This document shows, piece by piece, positions 24,830 to 36,247 of a stretch of 64,000 nt of DNA. The stretch comes from Hippasteria phrygiana. Taxonomy: Eukaryota; Echinodermata; Asteroidea; Valvatida; Goniasteridae. The stretch is taken from positions 558,001 to 622,000 of the forward strand of contig JAZGUH010000121.1 in the NCBI GenBank assembly GCA_037893225.1, written 5' to 3'. Each line of letters begins with the position of its first letter. Positions within the stretch are counted from its first letter, which is position 1. A program made the translations under genes and the position numbers. The notes below the pieces were generated by a model. It ran no database searches. It had not been told where the DNA came from and was given only the letters and a program-made list of their open reading frames with translations.

Positions 24830-25111
24830 ACGCTTTTGCTCATGAATATGGAAGTTAATTAGCATAAAAACGCCCCCATAAAAATAATCGTCTTCCCCCA
24901 GTGCCCCTTACTGAAAATTTAGCAAACGCAGAAAATAATAGTATTATAAAGAAAAAAGACTGAGCGTCCCCCCTACTGTAATAACCAGCCCCCCCCCCCA
25001 CCAATATGGAGACAACCCGATATGGGGCTATTATGCCGCTAGCTAGAGGGAAGGCCTCAAATGCCGCCAGGGGGAAACTTTTCCCCTGCCCCCCGCTGGA
25101 TACGCCACTGT
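24830..25111. mobile_element. C-tract MITE, hAT-like right end
   Basis: It shares the block AGCAAACGCAGAAAATAATA and following C runs with 28555-28794, and ends GGATACGCCACTG, a common terminus of hAT-type MITEs (CAGTGGCGTA in reverse). The left end is not clear. Confidence 0.45.
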
Positions 25112-25316
25112 CCTTCCTATTTGCACCACCGTCGTCGTTGTGGGCAGCGTAGGATTCTACGCAGTCGCGAGTATAGCACCCTGCCGGGAGACGTCCGTGA
25201 CCGATCTGGATGCGTGATTGGTTTTAAGATCCCATCCAAGCTAGCTTGAAAATTCCAGCTCTAGGCTCATGACATGTGAGATTCGCCATTTAGATAATTA
25301 GATAATTTAGATAATT

Positions 25317-25408
25317 TTGGCTTGGATGTAGCTTGAAAATTCCAGCTCTATAGAGCTGGAATTTTCCAGCTCTATAGAGCTGGAATTTTCAAGCTACATC
25401 CAAGCCAA
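25317..25408. repeat. 92-bp palindrome
   Basis: Arms starting TTGGCTTGGATGTAGCTTGA fold on their complement. The centre has two copies of a smaller palindrome, TTCCAGCTCTATAGAGCTGG. Part of one arm is repeated at 25225-25260 (CCATCCAAGCTAGCTTGAAA). Confidence 0.85.
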
Positions 25409-25694
25409 TATTTTCGAGGAAAATAAAAGGGTCACGTCGAGGTTGGGAGATCTTGTAAGGTAAAGTCGGGTAAAAAGAGTATTTTAGCAACGTTTCACCA
25501 CTTTGGAGGCAACATTATGGTGGTTTAAAAGCAACCTCAGTTGCCGCACGCATGGTTGCACTCTGGCACCATTGCAGTACGCACACGTCAGTGATGTAGT
25601 CAAGGCACAAGTGATGCATAAACCATGACAATTAAAACAATGCTTTTATTACTGTACTGTTCATTTGAATAGCTTGAGATTTGAATTAAGACTG

Positions 25695-25762
25695 AAGGTC
25701 TTGTGTTGGTCTTGCAGGGTCTTGTGTTGGTCTTGCAGGGTCTTGTGATGGTCTCGATGACA
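25695..25762. repeat. 21-bp short tandem repeat, about 3 copies
   Basis: TCTTGTGTTGGTCTTGCAGGG is repeated, with the third copy diverged (TCTTGTGATGGTCTCG). Confidence 0.7.
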
Positions 25763-25965
25763 TCCCTGGTACACGTACTATGTGCGCATTGTCTAACTGG
25801 CTCCCTCTCATCAACAATCGGCAGTGCACGCTTTTCCTTTCAAATTCGTAGCTTATCAACGAGGCAGCATCTAGGCTATATATAGTGTGGTGCATGTGTC
25901 AGGCTATGCCGTGTTTTATGCCCGGACAAGCTTCTATAACTGCTCGTCTGCCGAATGTGTTGAAG

Positions 25966-26462
25966 ATGGACAAGATTTACGCCTTAGTTGAGGTACAAAC
26001 TGCTTAAAGACCAACTAAAACGCCAACATTTTTTTTGACTTTTTGGACTTATCTGATAGTTTATGCCTCCCCAAAACTAATGTAACAAGTTTCATGATTC
26101 TGAAAAATAAAAAAATAAAATTTTTGAGCCTTTTCCTTCTGAGCCACTTTGACTCGATTCAGAAAAGGCCGAGGTCAACTGCGTGCCGTGTCGCGCGAGT
26201 ATTGACGTATACGTGTAGAAACATATGACGTCACTGTATTATACGACAATGTTTTTGTACGTATTTTTTTGTCTAAGGCTAGTATTACTTGCTGTGCTTT
26301 TTGCACATGATTCAGGTGTAACACTACGGTAAACATATTTTAAAGTGTTGACACTTTGTGAGACACATTTAGAATTGGGGTTGTAGGCTTGTTCTTGCTG
26401 AAAAGCTAGTTAATATTCATACTTTCCTTTGTTTGCAGTCGGCTTTCATTGGGACCTGCGCG
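25966..26462 (+). CDS. Possible 5' end of an unknown gene (two small exons)
   Basis: An ATG in good context (GAAGATGG) opens 25966-25992 (MDKIYALVE), followed by a GTACAA donor. A 24-nt stretch at 26439-26462 (SAFIGTCA) lies between a strong acceptor (CTTTGTTTGCAG) and a consensus donor (GTGAGT). Both are phase 0 and join in frame. No continuing exon is recognised, so this could be chance or a gene remnant. Confidence 0.25.
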
Positions 26463-26659
26463 GTGAGTTGTGTGTGAGCTGATGCTATACTCTAGTCTGG
26501 CGACTTTGCTTATGCAGCCTCGCACCTTCTCAGAAATATACAATGTACACACAATTTCTGTTATAAGGTACCAGACTCAATGGCATGCAGCGCATGCGGT
26601 ATCGTGCGTGTACAATGCATGTTGAGTCAAGCGAGCGTGGACAGGGAGGGAGACGACCG

Positions 26660-26784
26660 GGGCTCTGGCCAACCTCGTTCCCATGGCTTACTATATTTTC
26701 AACCTCGTTTCCAATAGTAAGAGAGCAGCTGTGGTGTCGGTGAGGGCGCTGCTCGACACCATGGGAACGAGGTTGGGCTCTGGC
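26660..26784. mobile_element. Inverted-repeat MITE around CAACCTCGTTCCCATGG
   Basis: The arms GGCTCTGGCCAACCTCGTTC and the complement ending at 26784 enclose about 70 bp, including a further partial copy of AACCTCGTTTCC. No clear target duplication. Confidence 0.6.
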
Positions 26785-26799
26785 TGCTGGAGCCGGTGT

Positions 26800-26995
26800 A
26801 AAAGGTAATTCTGTCCCCCCTGATAAATCTGTCCCCCCGGACAGATTTATCAGGTCGCGACCCGGTAAATGTGTCCGGGGGGACAGAATTATCTAGATAA
26901 ATCTGTCCCCCTCCAGGTTTTTCTGTCCTCCTGCCCAACGGTAAATGTGTCCGCCTGGTAAATTTGGCCCCGTGAACGTAAATGTCTACCACCCA
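26800..26995. repeat. Degenerate GGTAAATGTGTCC / ATAAATCTGTCCCC repeats
   Basis: At least five variants of a 13-16 bp unit in both orientations (TGATAAATCTGTCCCC, GGACAGATTTATCA, GGTAAATGTGTCC, ATAAATCTGTCCCCC, GGTAAATGTGTCCG), giving several small hairpins. Confidence 0.6.
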
Positions 26996-27194
26996 GACGG
27001 TGTATAGCCTACTGTATTTTCAAGGCTGTTTTCGCGCAGTGTCCAGACGAACATCTTGCTTCTTCAGGAATGCTCGTTAACGATTGGATGAGGAGGGCTG
27101 GATACGGTATCCGTGACCTAATTATTTGCAATACGTGGCTTCAGGTGGCGTGGAGTCTGGTCGAGTCGTGCGGTTGATTGAAAACTCGCGATCG

Positions 27195-27300
27195 TATTGT
27201 GGCCCTGAAGGGACATCACACATCGCAGATTTCTTTGCGATGTCGCACAAATGTTTATCGAAATTTCGGCCGCGGGTTCAGCCGTGGATTCAGCCGCGGA
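27195..27300. mobile_element. Solo end of the GTGGCCCTGAAGGGACAT MITE
   Basis: TTGTGGCCCTGAAGGGACAT matches the terminus of the hAT-type MITE at 44635-45019, followed by TTTGCGATGTCGCAC-like subterminal sequence. The second end is not found. Confidence 0.4.
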
Positions 27301-27655
27301 ATCAGCCGCAGATTCAAAATCTCAAACGCATCAAGTAAAAGGTGGTCAACAAAGTGTGTTTTTTTTTCTACAATTTTGTTTGGGGTTCCATTAACAAAAT
27401 TGTTAAAGATTTTATCAAAATGACACATTTGTTAAGCACAGTCTAAATAACGAATATATTCTACATGCTATAAATTTAGATAAGACCGATTACTTTCACT
27501 AATTAGCTACTAATTAAAACGTTCCATTCAAAAGTGCAGAAAACTTCATTTTGTTGCAGCTTTAAAAGTAAATGTACCTCACATCCCCAAAGTGGATTTT
27601 AATTGCAGATACTATGGACAGGCCCAATTTTGGAGGGGGCCAGATCAGACTTCTT

Positions 27656-27992
27656 GGATGGCAAAAAATGAGAGAAAAACGGCGCTCGTTGTTAACCGTC
27701 GGGCGGATGATAGCCTTTAGTCAAGGCGCGCGTGGCTACTTGGACGCGTGACGCGCCCCGAATGCCAGCATGTCCGGGGCGCGCCACTCGTCCCGGTAGC
27801 CACGCGCGCCTTGACTAAAGGCTACAGGGCAGTTTTGACGATATAAATTTCCACTTTTCTTGACAACGACAGCACACCTCCTGGTGCCATCATTTCACAG
27901 GATAATTGAGACTACTATTAACTTACAGTCTAGTAAGGTATTTCGTAATAATTCAGTAAACAAAAAATGGAGGATTACCAATCGTGTACACT
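27656..27992. mobile_element. AGTGTACAYGATTGGT family, reverse copy with GC-rich palindrome
   Basis: Reverse orientation relative to 18893-19350. It holds the palindrome whose arms are TAGCCTTTAGTCAAGGCGCG and its complement, then ACAGGATAATTGAGACTACT and the terminus TTACCAATCGTGTACACT. Confidence 0.65.
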
Positions 27993-28477
27993 ACCTTTAA
28001 TTGTTGTAGCTACTGTACTGCGGAATTTGGGGAAACAAAAGTTGACGCGCATGATCAAAATCGACGCGCGCGCTGACCAGAGACGTAGACCGAACATATA
28101 TTTTTTTCAACAGGCTAGGCCTCCAGCCAGCCAGATTATCGCTACTTTGAACCGTTGCCGGCTAGCGCGTTGACGTAACAACAGCGGACTAACTGGGCCT
28201 CTGAATGCTGAATGTTGAAGTTTTAATGTGCCCGGCCGGATCGAGCCCCTCTATTTTAGCCAGAGGATCGGACGGGCCTGAGCCCCAAGTTTAGCGCGCC
28301 CTCGTCAGCGTGCCCTCGTCAGCGTATTTATAAAACAGGACGAGCCTAGGGCCATGTGCGCTATTATTACAAATGCGCACCATGGTTCGCACAATTTGAA
28401 AGTCATTTAGCGGGCCCTTAGTGTTAGGCCTAATGGTAAATGGGATTTGTTCTTCATATTATGCATGTAGTATGTAA

Positions 28478-28830
28478 ATTGTGAATTCGTAATAACGGAT
28501 TGTGAATTTGTAATAACGTATTGTGGATTCCGTAATAACAGATTGGGAATCATGCAGTGGCGTGGGCCGGCCGGGGGTGGGTGGTGGGGTGGGGGGGGGG
28601 GGGGGGCGGCTTGGGGGTTGCACGCCCCCCCCCCCACCCATAACAAATCATCGCCCCCCAATGAAAATTTCGCAAACGCAGAAAATAATAGTATTAAAAA
28701 GAAAAACACTGTGAGCGCCCCCTCCCCACCCCCCCCCCCCCCCCACCCCCCTCCCCCATGGAGCTAGACAGCCCTAGCCCTATCTACGCTGCTGTGAATT
28801 TGTAATAACAGATTGTGAATCCGTATATCG
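28478..28830. repeat. Minisatellite split by a MITE
   Basis: Units of GATTGTGAATTTGTAATAAC and variants occur three times at 28478-28550 and continue at 28795-28830. The unit phase resumes after the intervening G/C-tract element, showing that the element inserted into an existing repeat. Confidence 0.65.
28555..28794. mobile_element. G/C-tract MITE with CAGTGGCGT terminus
   Basis: It begins CAGTGGCGTGGGCC and ends CTACGCTGCTG, a degenerate hAT-type inverted end. Inside are a run of 16 G and several C runs, and the block CGCAAACGCAGAAAATAATA shared with 24830-25111. Confidence 0.55.
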
Positions 28831-29009
28831 GATTCGATTATTTTTTTGGGCTTGGCGCTAATGGGCTTTCGTACTGGTACATGGTCTACGTCTAGGGGTT
28901 AAAGTACGTACATGTGCACAAATACAAAGTACAAGTACTCGTAGTTGTAGGCTACCTAGGAAAGCGAGGCAGGTGGGTTAATTAACAGTTTGTATAATTA
29001 GCAATTAAG

Positions 29010-32000
29010 ATGACGGCTCTAGTCGAAAAGTCACTTTTTAAAGACATTCAATTAAAAACAGTTGAAATGCATACTGGTGGTGAGCCACTACGAATCGTAG
29101 TATCGGGGTACCCTCAGTTTGAGGGGAAAACCATCCTCGAAAAGCGTCGGTTCGCTCGGGAAAAATTGGACCATCTGCGAAAAATGCTGATGTTCGAGCC
29201 GCGCGGTCATTACGATATGTACGGAGCGATTTTGATCGAACCTGATGCTGAGGGTGCCGATCTTGCAGTCTTGTTCATGCACAACGAAGGCTACAGCACA
29301 ATGTGCGGCCATGGCGTCATTGCCCTAGGAAGGTTCGCTGTGGATCGTAGCTACGTCAAGCCCGTACAACCGGAGACTGAAGTAGCAGTGCAGTGCCCTT
29401 GCGGCCTGGTCAAGGCATTCGTGGAGTACGATGGGAAGAAGACTGGCTCAGTGAGATTTCACAGTGTGCCTGCGTTTGCATTTGCACTTGGTATTAATAA
29501 TGTTGAATTATACATAGTCCCCATGTTGAACCAGAATCCTGCATTGGAAGACGGAAAGGTTTTACTTTAATTGGCTTTAATTCCCCCCAAAAAAATCAGT
29601 CAGGAACAGCGAGATCTTGGAAAATATTAGGCCAACCTCCTTGACCTTGATAACAACTGTCTAAACATGTAGCACAACCTGTTATTTTAAGATCAATGTT
29701 GGCAAAATGTACCATAGGTATACTGCACAATGTTGGATTTTGACAGGTTGACTAGTAAAAATGCCTAGGGGGTTAGAGTTCAAGTAAAATCCACCCCTTC
29801 CTTCCCTCCCCTGCCCCCACCACACTGCCTCATCCGAGACATGGGAATTGGCATTTCTAAAGCAATTATCTGTGGGGCACCATACAAAAGTAATAGCAAT
29901 TTGTATTTCTACTTGATGAAGGACCTGTCGCCACTTAGGAACCTTTGGCATGAAACAAAATCTTGGGATGGGGAAGGGTGATGGACAATATATGCATTGA
30001 TGCTACACATATAGAATGGTAAGAAATTTTACGAAAGCCTGCTCTCCTCCTCCCCCTGTGGGAAAAAAAGAACCTTTTATATCAGTTGCACAGAATTGAT
30101 TGCCTTTCAAATTATTGTCACTTACTTTATTATTTTTGTCAATCAAAATCATTTGTGAAATTTATATTTTCAGATATTGAAGTGAACGTGAAAGGGCATG
30201 GCAATCTAAAAGTTGACATCGGATACGGAGGTGCCTTCTATGCCTTCATCTCGGCCAAGGAGTTGGGATTAGACGTGAGGACAAGCCGTGTCCGGGACAA
30301 TGTGGATGCTGCCACTGCTGTCAGCGATGCTGTCAAGGCCCAGGTTCCATTAAAGCATCCAGACAATGAGGGGGGTGACTTAAACTTTTTGTATGGAGTC
30401 ATCATGACTGATGGGCAGGACGCTTGGAGCGACAAGCCAATAGCCAATATCAGTGTCTATGCTGATGCTGCGGTAATCATTCTGGCTTATTGTTGGTCAT
30501 TCCTCTTGCTTTTAGAGGAAATCCTTCACAATAAAACTGGTTTTTTTACATCAAGCATAGGACACAAAATGATAGGGCATATCACATATGATAATGCGCC
30601 TTTTAATTGTCCCCACCCCCCACCCTGTGCAGGATGCTCCACCCCAATGTGGGAATTGTCACTTTGAAAGTGACCAAATGCCCAACCCTGGGGTACCATT
30701 GTCCAGTGCAAAAGTTTAAGGCCAATTTTTATTTTCATTCAAAGGACCAAAGTAGTCCCTAAGTTTGGGCACAACAAAATTACCAATCCTGATGTCCCGG
30801 GTCAGGGCAGTGCAGGGGGGGGGGGGGGGGGGGGGGTTGTTGAGAGCACTTGGTGCATATGTACTTGGGTCATTCCATGCCAAATCATCTACATTTTTAA
30901 AAAGTTGTCAGGTGACCGGCTCAGATTCGGTTAAAACTTTCTCTAAAAATACCTCAGCATGTATAATGAACACAAAATGTTAGTGGCCACTTTCCAAGTC
31001 GTTTCTGAGATATGCTCCCCTGAAAATTCCTACCCTGCCCACTTTTTCCATTCATAATTGCACCAGTAATGTTTTTTGCATTTATGGAGGCCCATATCTC
31101 CAAAATGCATTAGGATTTGTACCAAAAAAGTGATATACACAGGTTAAATGGCATCCAATCTGGGCCCAATTTTATAGAGCTGCTTTAAAATCACAAAAAT
31201 GTAGTTACAAATGAAAAACCTTACTTAGTAAAACCTACCAGCCAAAACTCCATGTGATAGGGGCTAAGCAAACAACAGCTAAATACCAGTCACAGGCAAT
31301 ATACATCACATGCAGTTTTGGCTTCTAACCTGATTACATTAAGCAATTTTGCAAAATTGTGTGCTTATAAACAGCTTTATAAAATTGGCCCCTGTAAATT
31401 CCCCCCTATTTTGATGGACAGTTCACCCAAATAGACCACTACCCATTCAACTGAAACTGAAATATGTTAAAGTACAATATCCACTCTACATTTCTTGTAA
31501 AATTCAGGTTTGTATCTTTTTCCCTACCATGGTTTACAGGCTTTAAAAAAAGGCATACTTTGCATATGGGTCAATGAAAAGTGTTTACATGTGCTAATTT
31601 TTCCAAAGTTTGTTGACTTATGTGCAACTAGAGGTTGTTGGACCCCTGACAAACTCCAGGTGTTTTGGCAGGGAATGATGACCCACTTGAGTCAAACAGA
31701 TGTTACAGTGTCAGGTTGGAGGATTTTATTTACTGCTCTGGAATTTTCTTCTTTTTTTCCTACTTCCGAATATAGAGTTAATCAAGTGGATGACGTGAAA
31801 AAAAATTTACCGGGGTAATTACATTTGTGACCGGATCCTATGAAATGAGTCTTTAAGTTAACATTTTTGGACTTTTAGTTTTTGCTTAATTGCATTAGAA
31901 TGAGCAAACTTGGCTCTTCATTCTGATATAATACTCAGTTTCACATCCTGATGAATATGGACATTATGTGGGTGAAAACATTGACAGTTCCTATTGATTT

Positions 32001-33111
32001 CCACCGTATAAGTCCTATTTTAAGGACCTGTAACTCTGGCGACTTGTGACTCATTTTGTTGGGTTGGGTCACATTTACTGTTAACAACCCAATAAGTTAA
32101 TCTTTGAGTTGAAGTTAGAGTGGTCGATTTGTCTGAAATGTTTCCAATTGGGACTGAATGTGGGTTGATTCCAGGTAATCAACTTGACATGGTTGACTAG
32201 ACAGGATTTGAACAAGGTTGATCAAAGCATTATCCAATAGCAGATTTAGGTTATGTTTTTGCTCTCATTTGGTGTCATTTGAAAAGTTGAAGTCCAATTG
32301 GGACTGAATGTGGGTTATACATGTAACCTTCATATGTTAATGAGGTCAAAGGTTATCTGAGGTAAAGTTGTAAAATGGGCTGAACATGTCAAATTGGCCC
32401 CATTTGAAAAGTTTAAGTCCAATTGTAATCAAACTTTAGCCTTTGGTGCAACATGGAAACATGATGTTGATGTTACACATCATGGTCAAACGTCATTGGA
32501 GGTGAAGTGGTAAAAAAAGGCTGAAAATGTAAAATTGGTCTCATTTGAAAAATTAAAGTCCAATTGCAATCGAACTTGGGTCATAGGTGCATTGTGTTAA
32601 CCGTTAACCGTCATATGATGGTGATGTGAAAGGTCACATACTGACGTCAAAGGCCATTTGAGGTCAAGTTATAAAATTGGCTATAAATGTAAAATTGCTC
32701 TCATTTGAAAAGTTGCAAATGCCATGCAGTGACAAAAAAAAGCAACACGTGTGATCCATGGATCACCTTGTTAGAGTATGTCACTTGACACTGAATCTGC
32801 AAACCTATCTGTAACTCATTCCTTGCTCTAAATTCTTCTCCCTGCAGGTTGATCGTAGCCCCTGTGGGTCAGGCGTGACAGCTCGCATCGCCCTACAGCA
32901 CGCCAGAGGCCAGATAGCCCTGCAGCAGAGTCGTGGCTTTGAATGCAGCAGCAGTGGTAGTCTGTTCACCGCTAAGGCCATCCAGACAACTAAGTGTGGC
33001 TCCCTGGATGCAGTCATAGTGGAAGTCTCGGGGAAAGCCAACTACTGTGGAGAGGCGACCTACACCATGGAAGAAGATGACCTGGTTGGGAGGGGCTTTC
33101 TGCTCAGATAG
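29010..33111 (+). CDS. L3HYPDH: Proline racemase / trans-3-hydroxyproline dehydratase family enzyme, 3 exons
   Basis: Exons 29010-29490, 30174-30472 and 32848-33111 join with matching phases to 1044 nt (347 aa; the human protein is about 354). Family landmarks are VEMHTGGEPLRIV, MFEPRGHYDMYGA, HNEGYSTMCGHG with Cys99, CPCGLV, RFHSVPAF, GYGGAFYAF, DRSPCGSGVTARIALQ with Cys266, and EVSGKANYCGEA. The fold is that of diaminopimelate-epimerase-like enzymes that use two active-site residues on opposite faces of the substrate. Racemases and epimerases have Cys/Cys; the human dehydratase has Cys/Thr. This protein has Cys at both, so I infer proline or hydroxyproline racemase/epimerase activity, although overall similarity is to L3HYPDH. 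No targeting peptide is evident. The ATG follows a TATAATTA-like stretch at about 28993. Confidence 0.92.
30815..30836 (+). repeat. 22-nt G run
   Basis: Uninterrupted poly-G in L3HYPDH intron 2, with the potential to form a quadruplex. Confidence 0.8.
31160..31393. mobile_element. MITE with GGGCCCAATTTTATAGAGCTG ends, copy 1
   Basis: The left end CTGGGCCCAATTTTATAGAG and the right end ATAAAATTGGCCCCTG form inverted repeats. It is related to 36335-36582. It lies in L3HYPDH intron 2. Confidence 0.6.
32100..32730. repeat. Diverged direct repeats in L3HYPDH intron 2
   Basis: The block CATTTGAAAAGTTGAAGTCC and variants recur near 32277, 32400, 32540 and 32700, each followed by AATTG-type sequence and alternating with 'aaggtcatttgaggtcaag' variants. 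An old tandem repeat with a period of roughly 120-160 bp. Confidence 0.55.
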
Positions 33112-34689
33112 ATCCAGATACAAAGGTTTGGACTAGCAGTTCAGACATTTTGCATTCAAGTCATAAACTTTGAGCATCATGAAAGTCAAAGCTGAAAAAG
33201 AGCCTACCCTGTGGATAACAAGGTCATTTCATGACAGATTAATGTTTCCAGAAAATTATCAGCGCCTTAATCGGTTTGTTTGTTTTTTGAAACTGATGCC
33301 AGATAAAAAAGGGCCTGGTGACAATTTGGAAAAAGAATAAAAAGGGGCCTCCTATATACTTTTTGGATGGGGAAGCTACTAATCACTTTTGTGCCAGGTT
33401 CATCAAAAAATTTACATAAAGAATTGGTGCATTTTTAGGGGAATATTAATGGATTGGTGTCATTTTATTGCATAAACAATCTAGAAGCATTCCAAACTTG
33501 CACTTTAATCTAATAACAGGTTTGGGCAGAAACTATAGTCGATTAAATTGGCTCAAAGTGCCCCATATTGTCTACGATAAAATTGGATCATGTGCGACTA
33601 AAAACCCAACAATGCAAAAAAGCCGTTGTCATTTATCAGATTTAACAGTCAACACAAAGTTCCACAAACTACACGGTGCGTTGGATATTGTATTCAACAG
33701 GGTAGCAGCTAAATACCCGTTTGATTTTGTCATATTTAGCAGAATGGGAGCTAAACACACCAGTTGTAATTTGTTGGAATTAGGAGGGTTGAAGCAGATG
33801 TCTAGTAAAATTCCAGTTGGATTTTGTTGGATTTGCCAGGGCTCATACAAACAAGTACCTGTTGTATTTTGTTGGACTGTGTAGGTGGTACACTGCAGAA
33901 TCCAACAATAGTTGCTGTTGGATTTGGTTGTATTTAGCAGGGCCATATGAAAAATATTGCAGGGGTTAGGGTTTAGTTAGTTTTTCCACAAGGCAGACGC
34001 ATCCAAGTATTACTTTGTTGTGTGGAATAACCTTTTATTATGCTCATTTTGTTGCAATACAGATGTATCCTGAAATGGAACAAACATTCAAAAAATATGA
34101 AGATTGATCACATTTTGGCTTTATATAGATTCTATATTTACATGCATGTATATGAAACTAAACAGTGATCTCTTAGCAAAACATGCTGTGAAGCATCATA
34201 CAAGTTTTTATATAAAATCACACTTAATTTTTAATTTAAACTGATCATAAAACACAAATACTGTCCCAATAATATGACTTCGCATATAAGAACTTTGTGT
34301 GCTGACAAAACTCCTGTATTAACTTTTCAATCACATCAATACTTTAAGATAGAAAATTATTGAAAGATAAATATAAACCTGTATTGTACATTTATTGCCA
34401 TAAATAAGGTTGATAAATTTATAAAGGTTTAAAAACCCACTTTATCACGTGGAATAACATTGATTAGAATTAACTTTAAAATTCATATTTGAAAATAAAA
34501 TCTTTTATTTTGATGTTACTACTGTCTTCAAAATTGATTGATAGCATACCACGGTAAATTTTGTCCCAAATATGCTATTTGTGTTCTATTTTTTTTTTTA
34601 ATATTAGGCACAGGTTTGGTTAAAAGTTAAAACATACTGACCGTGCTTTTCAAAAACTGATTTGTTTTCCCTCATGGTAACATTTTATA
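33112..34689 (+). other. Probable L3HYPDH 3' UTR and AT-rich flank, no gene
   Basis: No coding exon is seen. There are several AATAAA-like hexamers (for example in 33335-33345 and 34495-34505), degenerate 'gttggattttgttgga' repeats at 33790-33940, and a long AT-rich run at 34000-34600. Confidence 0.35.
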
Positions 34690-34826
34690 TTAACCCTTTG
34701 AAGCCAGATGATGTCTATACACACAATCTCTGCATTTCAATCCATTGTTGGATTATTGTGTATGTTACCTTGGCTGCACAAGCCACCCCAGCGCCTCATT
34801 GTATATAACCATACTCAAGGGATTAA
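34690..34826. mobile_element. TTAA-flanked MITE, reverse short copy
   Basis: It starts TTAACCCTTTGAAGCCAGAT and ends ACCATACTCAAGGGATTAA. Inside are CAATCCATTGTTGGATTATT and GGCTGCACAAGCCACCCCAG, the reverse of the family at 5957-6168. Confidence 0.65.
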
Positions 34827-34909
34827 TAAAATCCACCTTTTTCTATTTTGGGTGTCTAATGCATACAAAGATGCATACAAAGCTATTGTTGGGATGCAAA
34901 TAATTTGAC

Positions 34910-35115
34910 ATTTGCAAAGCAATTATTAACCCTAACAACTCCAAGCCTTGCAAACTCCAACAGCAGGTTTTGTCAAGTTCAGTACTGCAGGGCCTTGGCA
35001 CCATTACTTTGCATGGAGCTATGACGTCCAAAGAATGTGCTAAAGGTATACTGCACAGTGTCAGATTTTGACAGGTTGAGGAAGCTTCCTAGTAAAAATG
35101 CCTAGGGTTAGGGTT
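34910..35115. repeat. Dispersed repeat shared with 29640-29790 and 17570-17660
   Basis: Shared blocks are AAAGGTATACTGCACAGTGT, TTTTGACAGGTTGA and AGTAAAAATGCCTAGGG. The ends are unclear. Confidence 0.5.
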
Positions 35116-36004
35116 AAATGACTAAATGTGGGTGGATTTTTGTTCATTTGATGTCTCATTCAGAAATTAACTTTTGCATACCTGGGAAAATAGCAGTTTG
35201 TTAGCTACAGAGCCCAGGTTTCAGGCGGATTGTACCTATTAGGCTCTGTATTTTCTTTTACTTGTGGTTATTAGTTTGATTTGGTTGTATTTCAGATCAT
35301 CGTTATTTTAATGGTCTAAAGTACCTATTATCATCATTTTAAAACTTTACGGGTTGGGTCACAAGTTTGTTCAGTTCACTTGAATCCTAATAAAAATATT
35401 TGTAACCTGTCCTTTAGATCATGTTGGTTTTTTGTGTGAATTCCTTGTGTTGAGTTAAATCCCAAAAGTGTGCACCACTGCTTTTAAAGTTGTTCCTCGG
35501 GGGGAAAAAACAGACCCCGTGATTGTTTCTCTCTAGTTCGTTTAATAGTCTGGCCCAAAATGAAGTAACAAGTATTTGACTGCAGAGGTGGATTTGATAT
35601 AGAAAAAGTCCTAGTTGCATTTATGTTTAAACATCCGTCTGTGTTCAAAGTATAATATAGCAGTGGCAAAACTGACAATAGTTACAAGCAGTGTTCAAAT
35701 TTTGTTCGATTCAACATATACATAAAATAGCAAAAGTTTCATCAATCTGTCAAACAAGTGATGTGAAAATAATTAAAAGCTTCTGTTTTAAGTGTTTTTG
35801 TGCCCATTCATATGGGCTTGTTGAAATAGAAATAAGCCACAGCATTTTTGGAGGTCTCTTCAGATACAGTTTTATTGAAGACGACCGTTTCAGATTGGCA
35901 TATTTGTGGAGGAATGGTACTGTACCATCTTTATAAATGGTAAGCTTTCAGATTGAAACTAAACTATTCATAAGATGGAATTTTGCGTCGGGGTGATGTA
36001 CATT

Positions 36005-36247
36005 CAATATTGGGTTTTGCCCTTCACCGACGTATTTTATAAACACCGTATACTCGGTGTTGTCCCGAGAGATTATTTTGAAAAAATCACTCGGGTGGGA
36101 CTCGAACCCACGCCCTCCAGTGCAGATGTCTTACCACTCGACCACCGAGCTTATATCAGATTTGAACCAGCCAAAATAATCTCTCGGGACAACACCGAGT
36201 ATACAGTGTTTATACAATACGTCGGTGAAGGGCAAAACCCAATATTG
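36005..36247. mobile_element. Inverted-repeat element enclosing a tRNA-like core
   Basis: Long inverted arms (36005-36078 and 36172-36247; they read CAATATTGGGTTTTGCCCTT, then CACCGACGTATT, then ACTCGGTGTTGTCCCGAGAG) enclose a tRNA-like sequence at 36087-36151. A 12-bp direct repeat, AGATTGAAACTA, lies at 35950-35961 and 36249-36260, close to but not flush with the left arm. Confidence 0.7.
36087..36151 (-). pseudogene. tRNA-like sequence with shortened anticodon arm
   Basis: Read on the minus strand it has a 7-nt acceptor pairing with one mismatch (AGCTCGG/CCGAGTG), an A-box-like TGGTCGAGTGGTAAGAC, a perfect T arm (GTGGG TTCGAGT CCCAC), a B box GGTTCGAGTCC and a T6 terminator. Only about 16 nt lie between the D and T arms, too few for a normal anticodon arm, so it is not a working tRNA. 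It may still be read by RNA polymerase III. Confidence 0.6.

Noticed and set aside
28407..28767. Proline/glycine-rich open frames
   Set aside because: They are translations of C and G runs in a MITE.
29491..29570. L3HYPDH exon 1 reading through to the stop at 29570
   Set aside because: The donor after 29490 joins in phase to the next family block; the read-through residues do not match the family.
30086..30667. L3HYPDH exon 2 as a separate gene with its own start
   Set aside because: Residues before 30174 and after 30472 are intronic; the core is the middle of the family domain.
33468..33884. 138-codon open frame after L3HYPDH
   Set aside because: Composed of degenerate 'gttggattttgttgga' repeats; no family resemblance.
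36087..36151. Working tRNA gene
   Set aside because: The anticodon arm is too short, and it lies inside inverted repeats.
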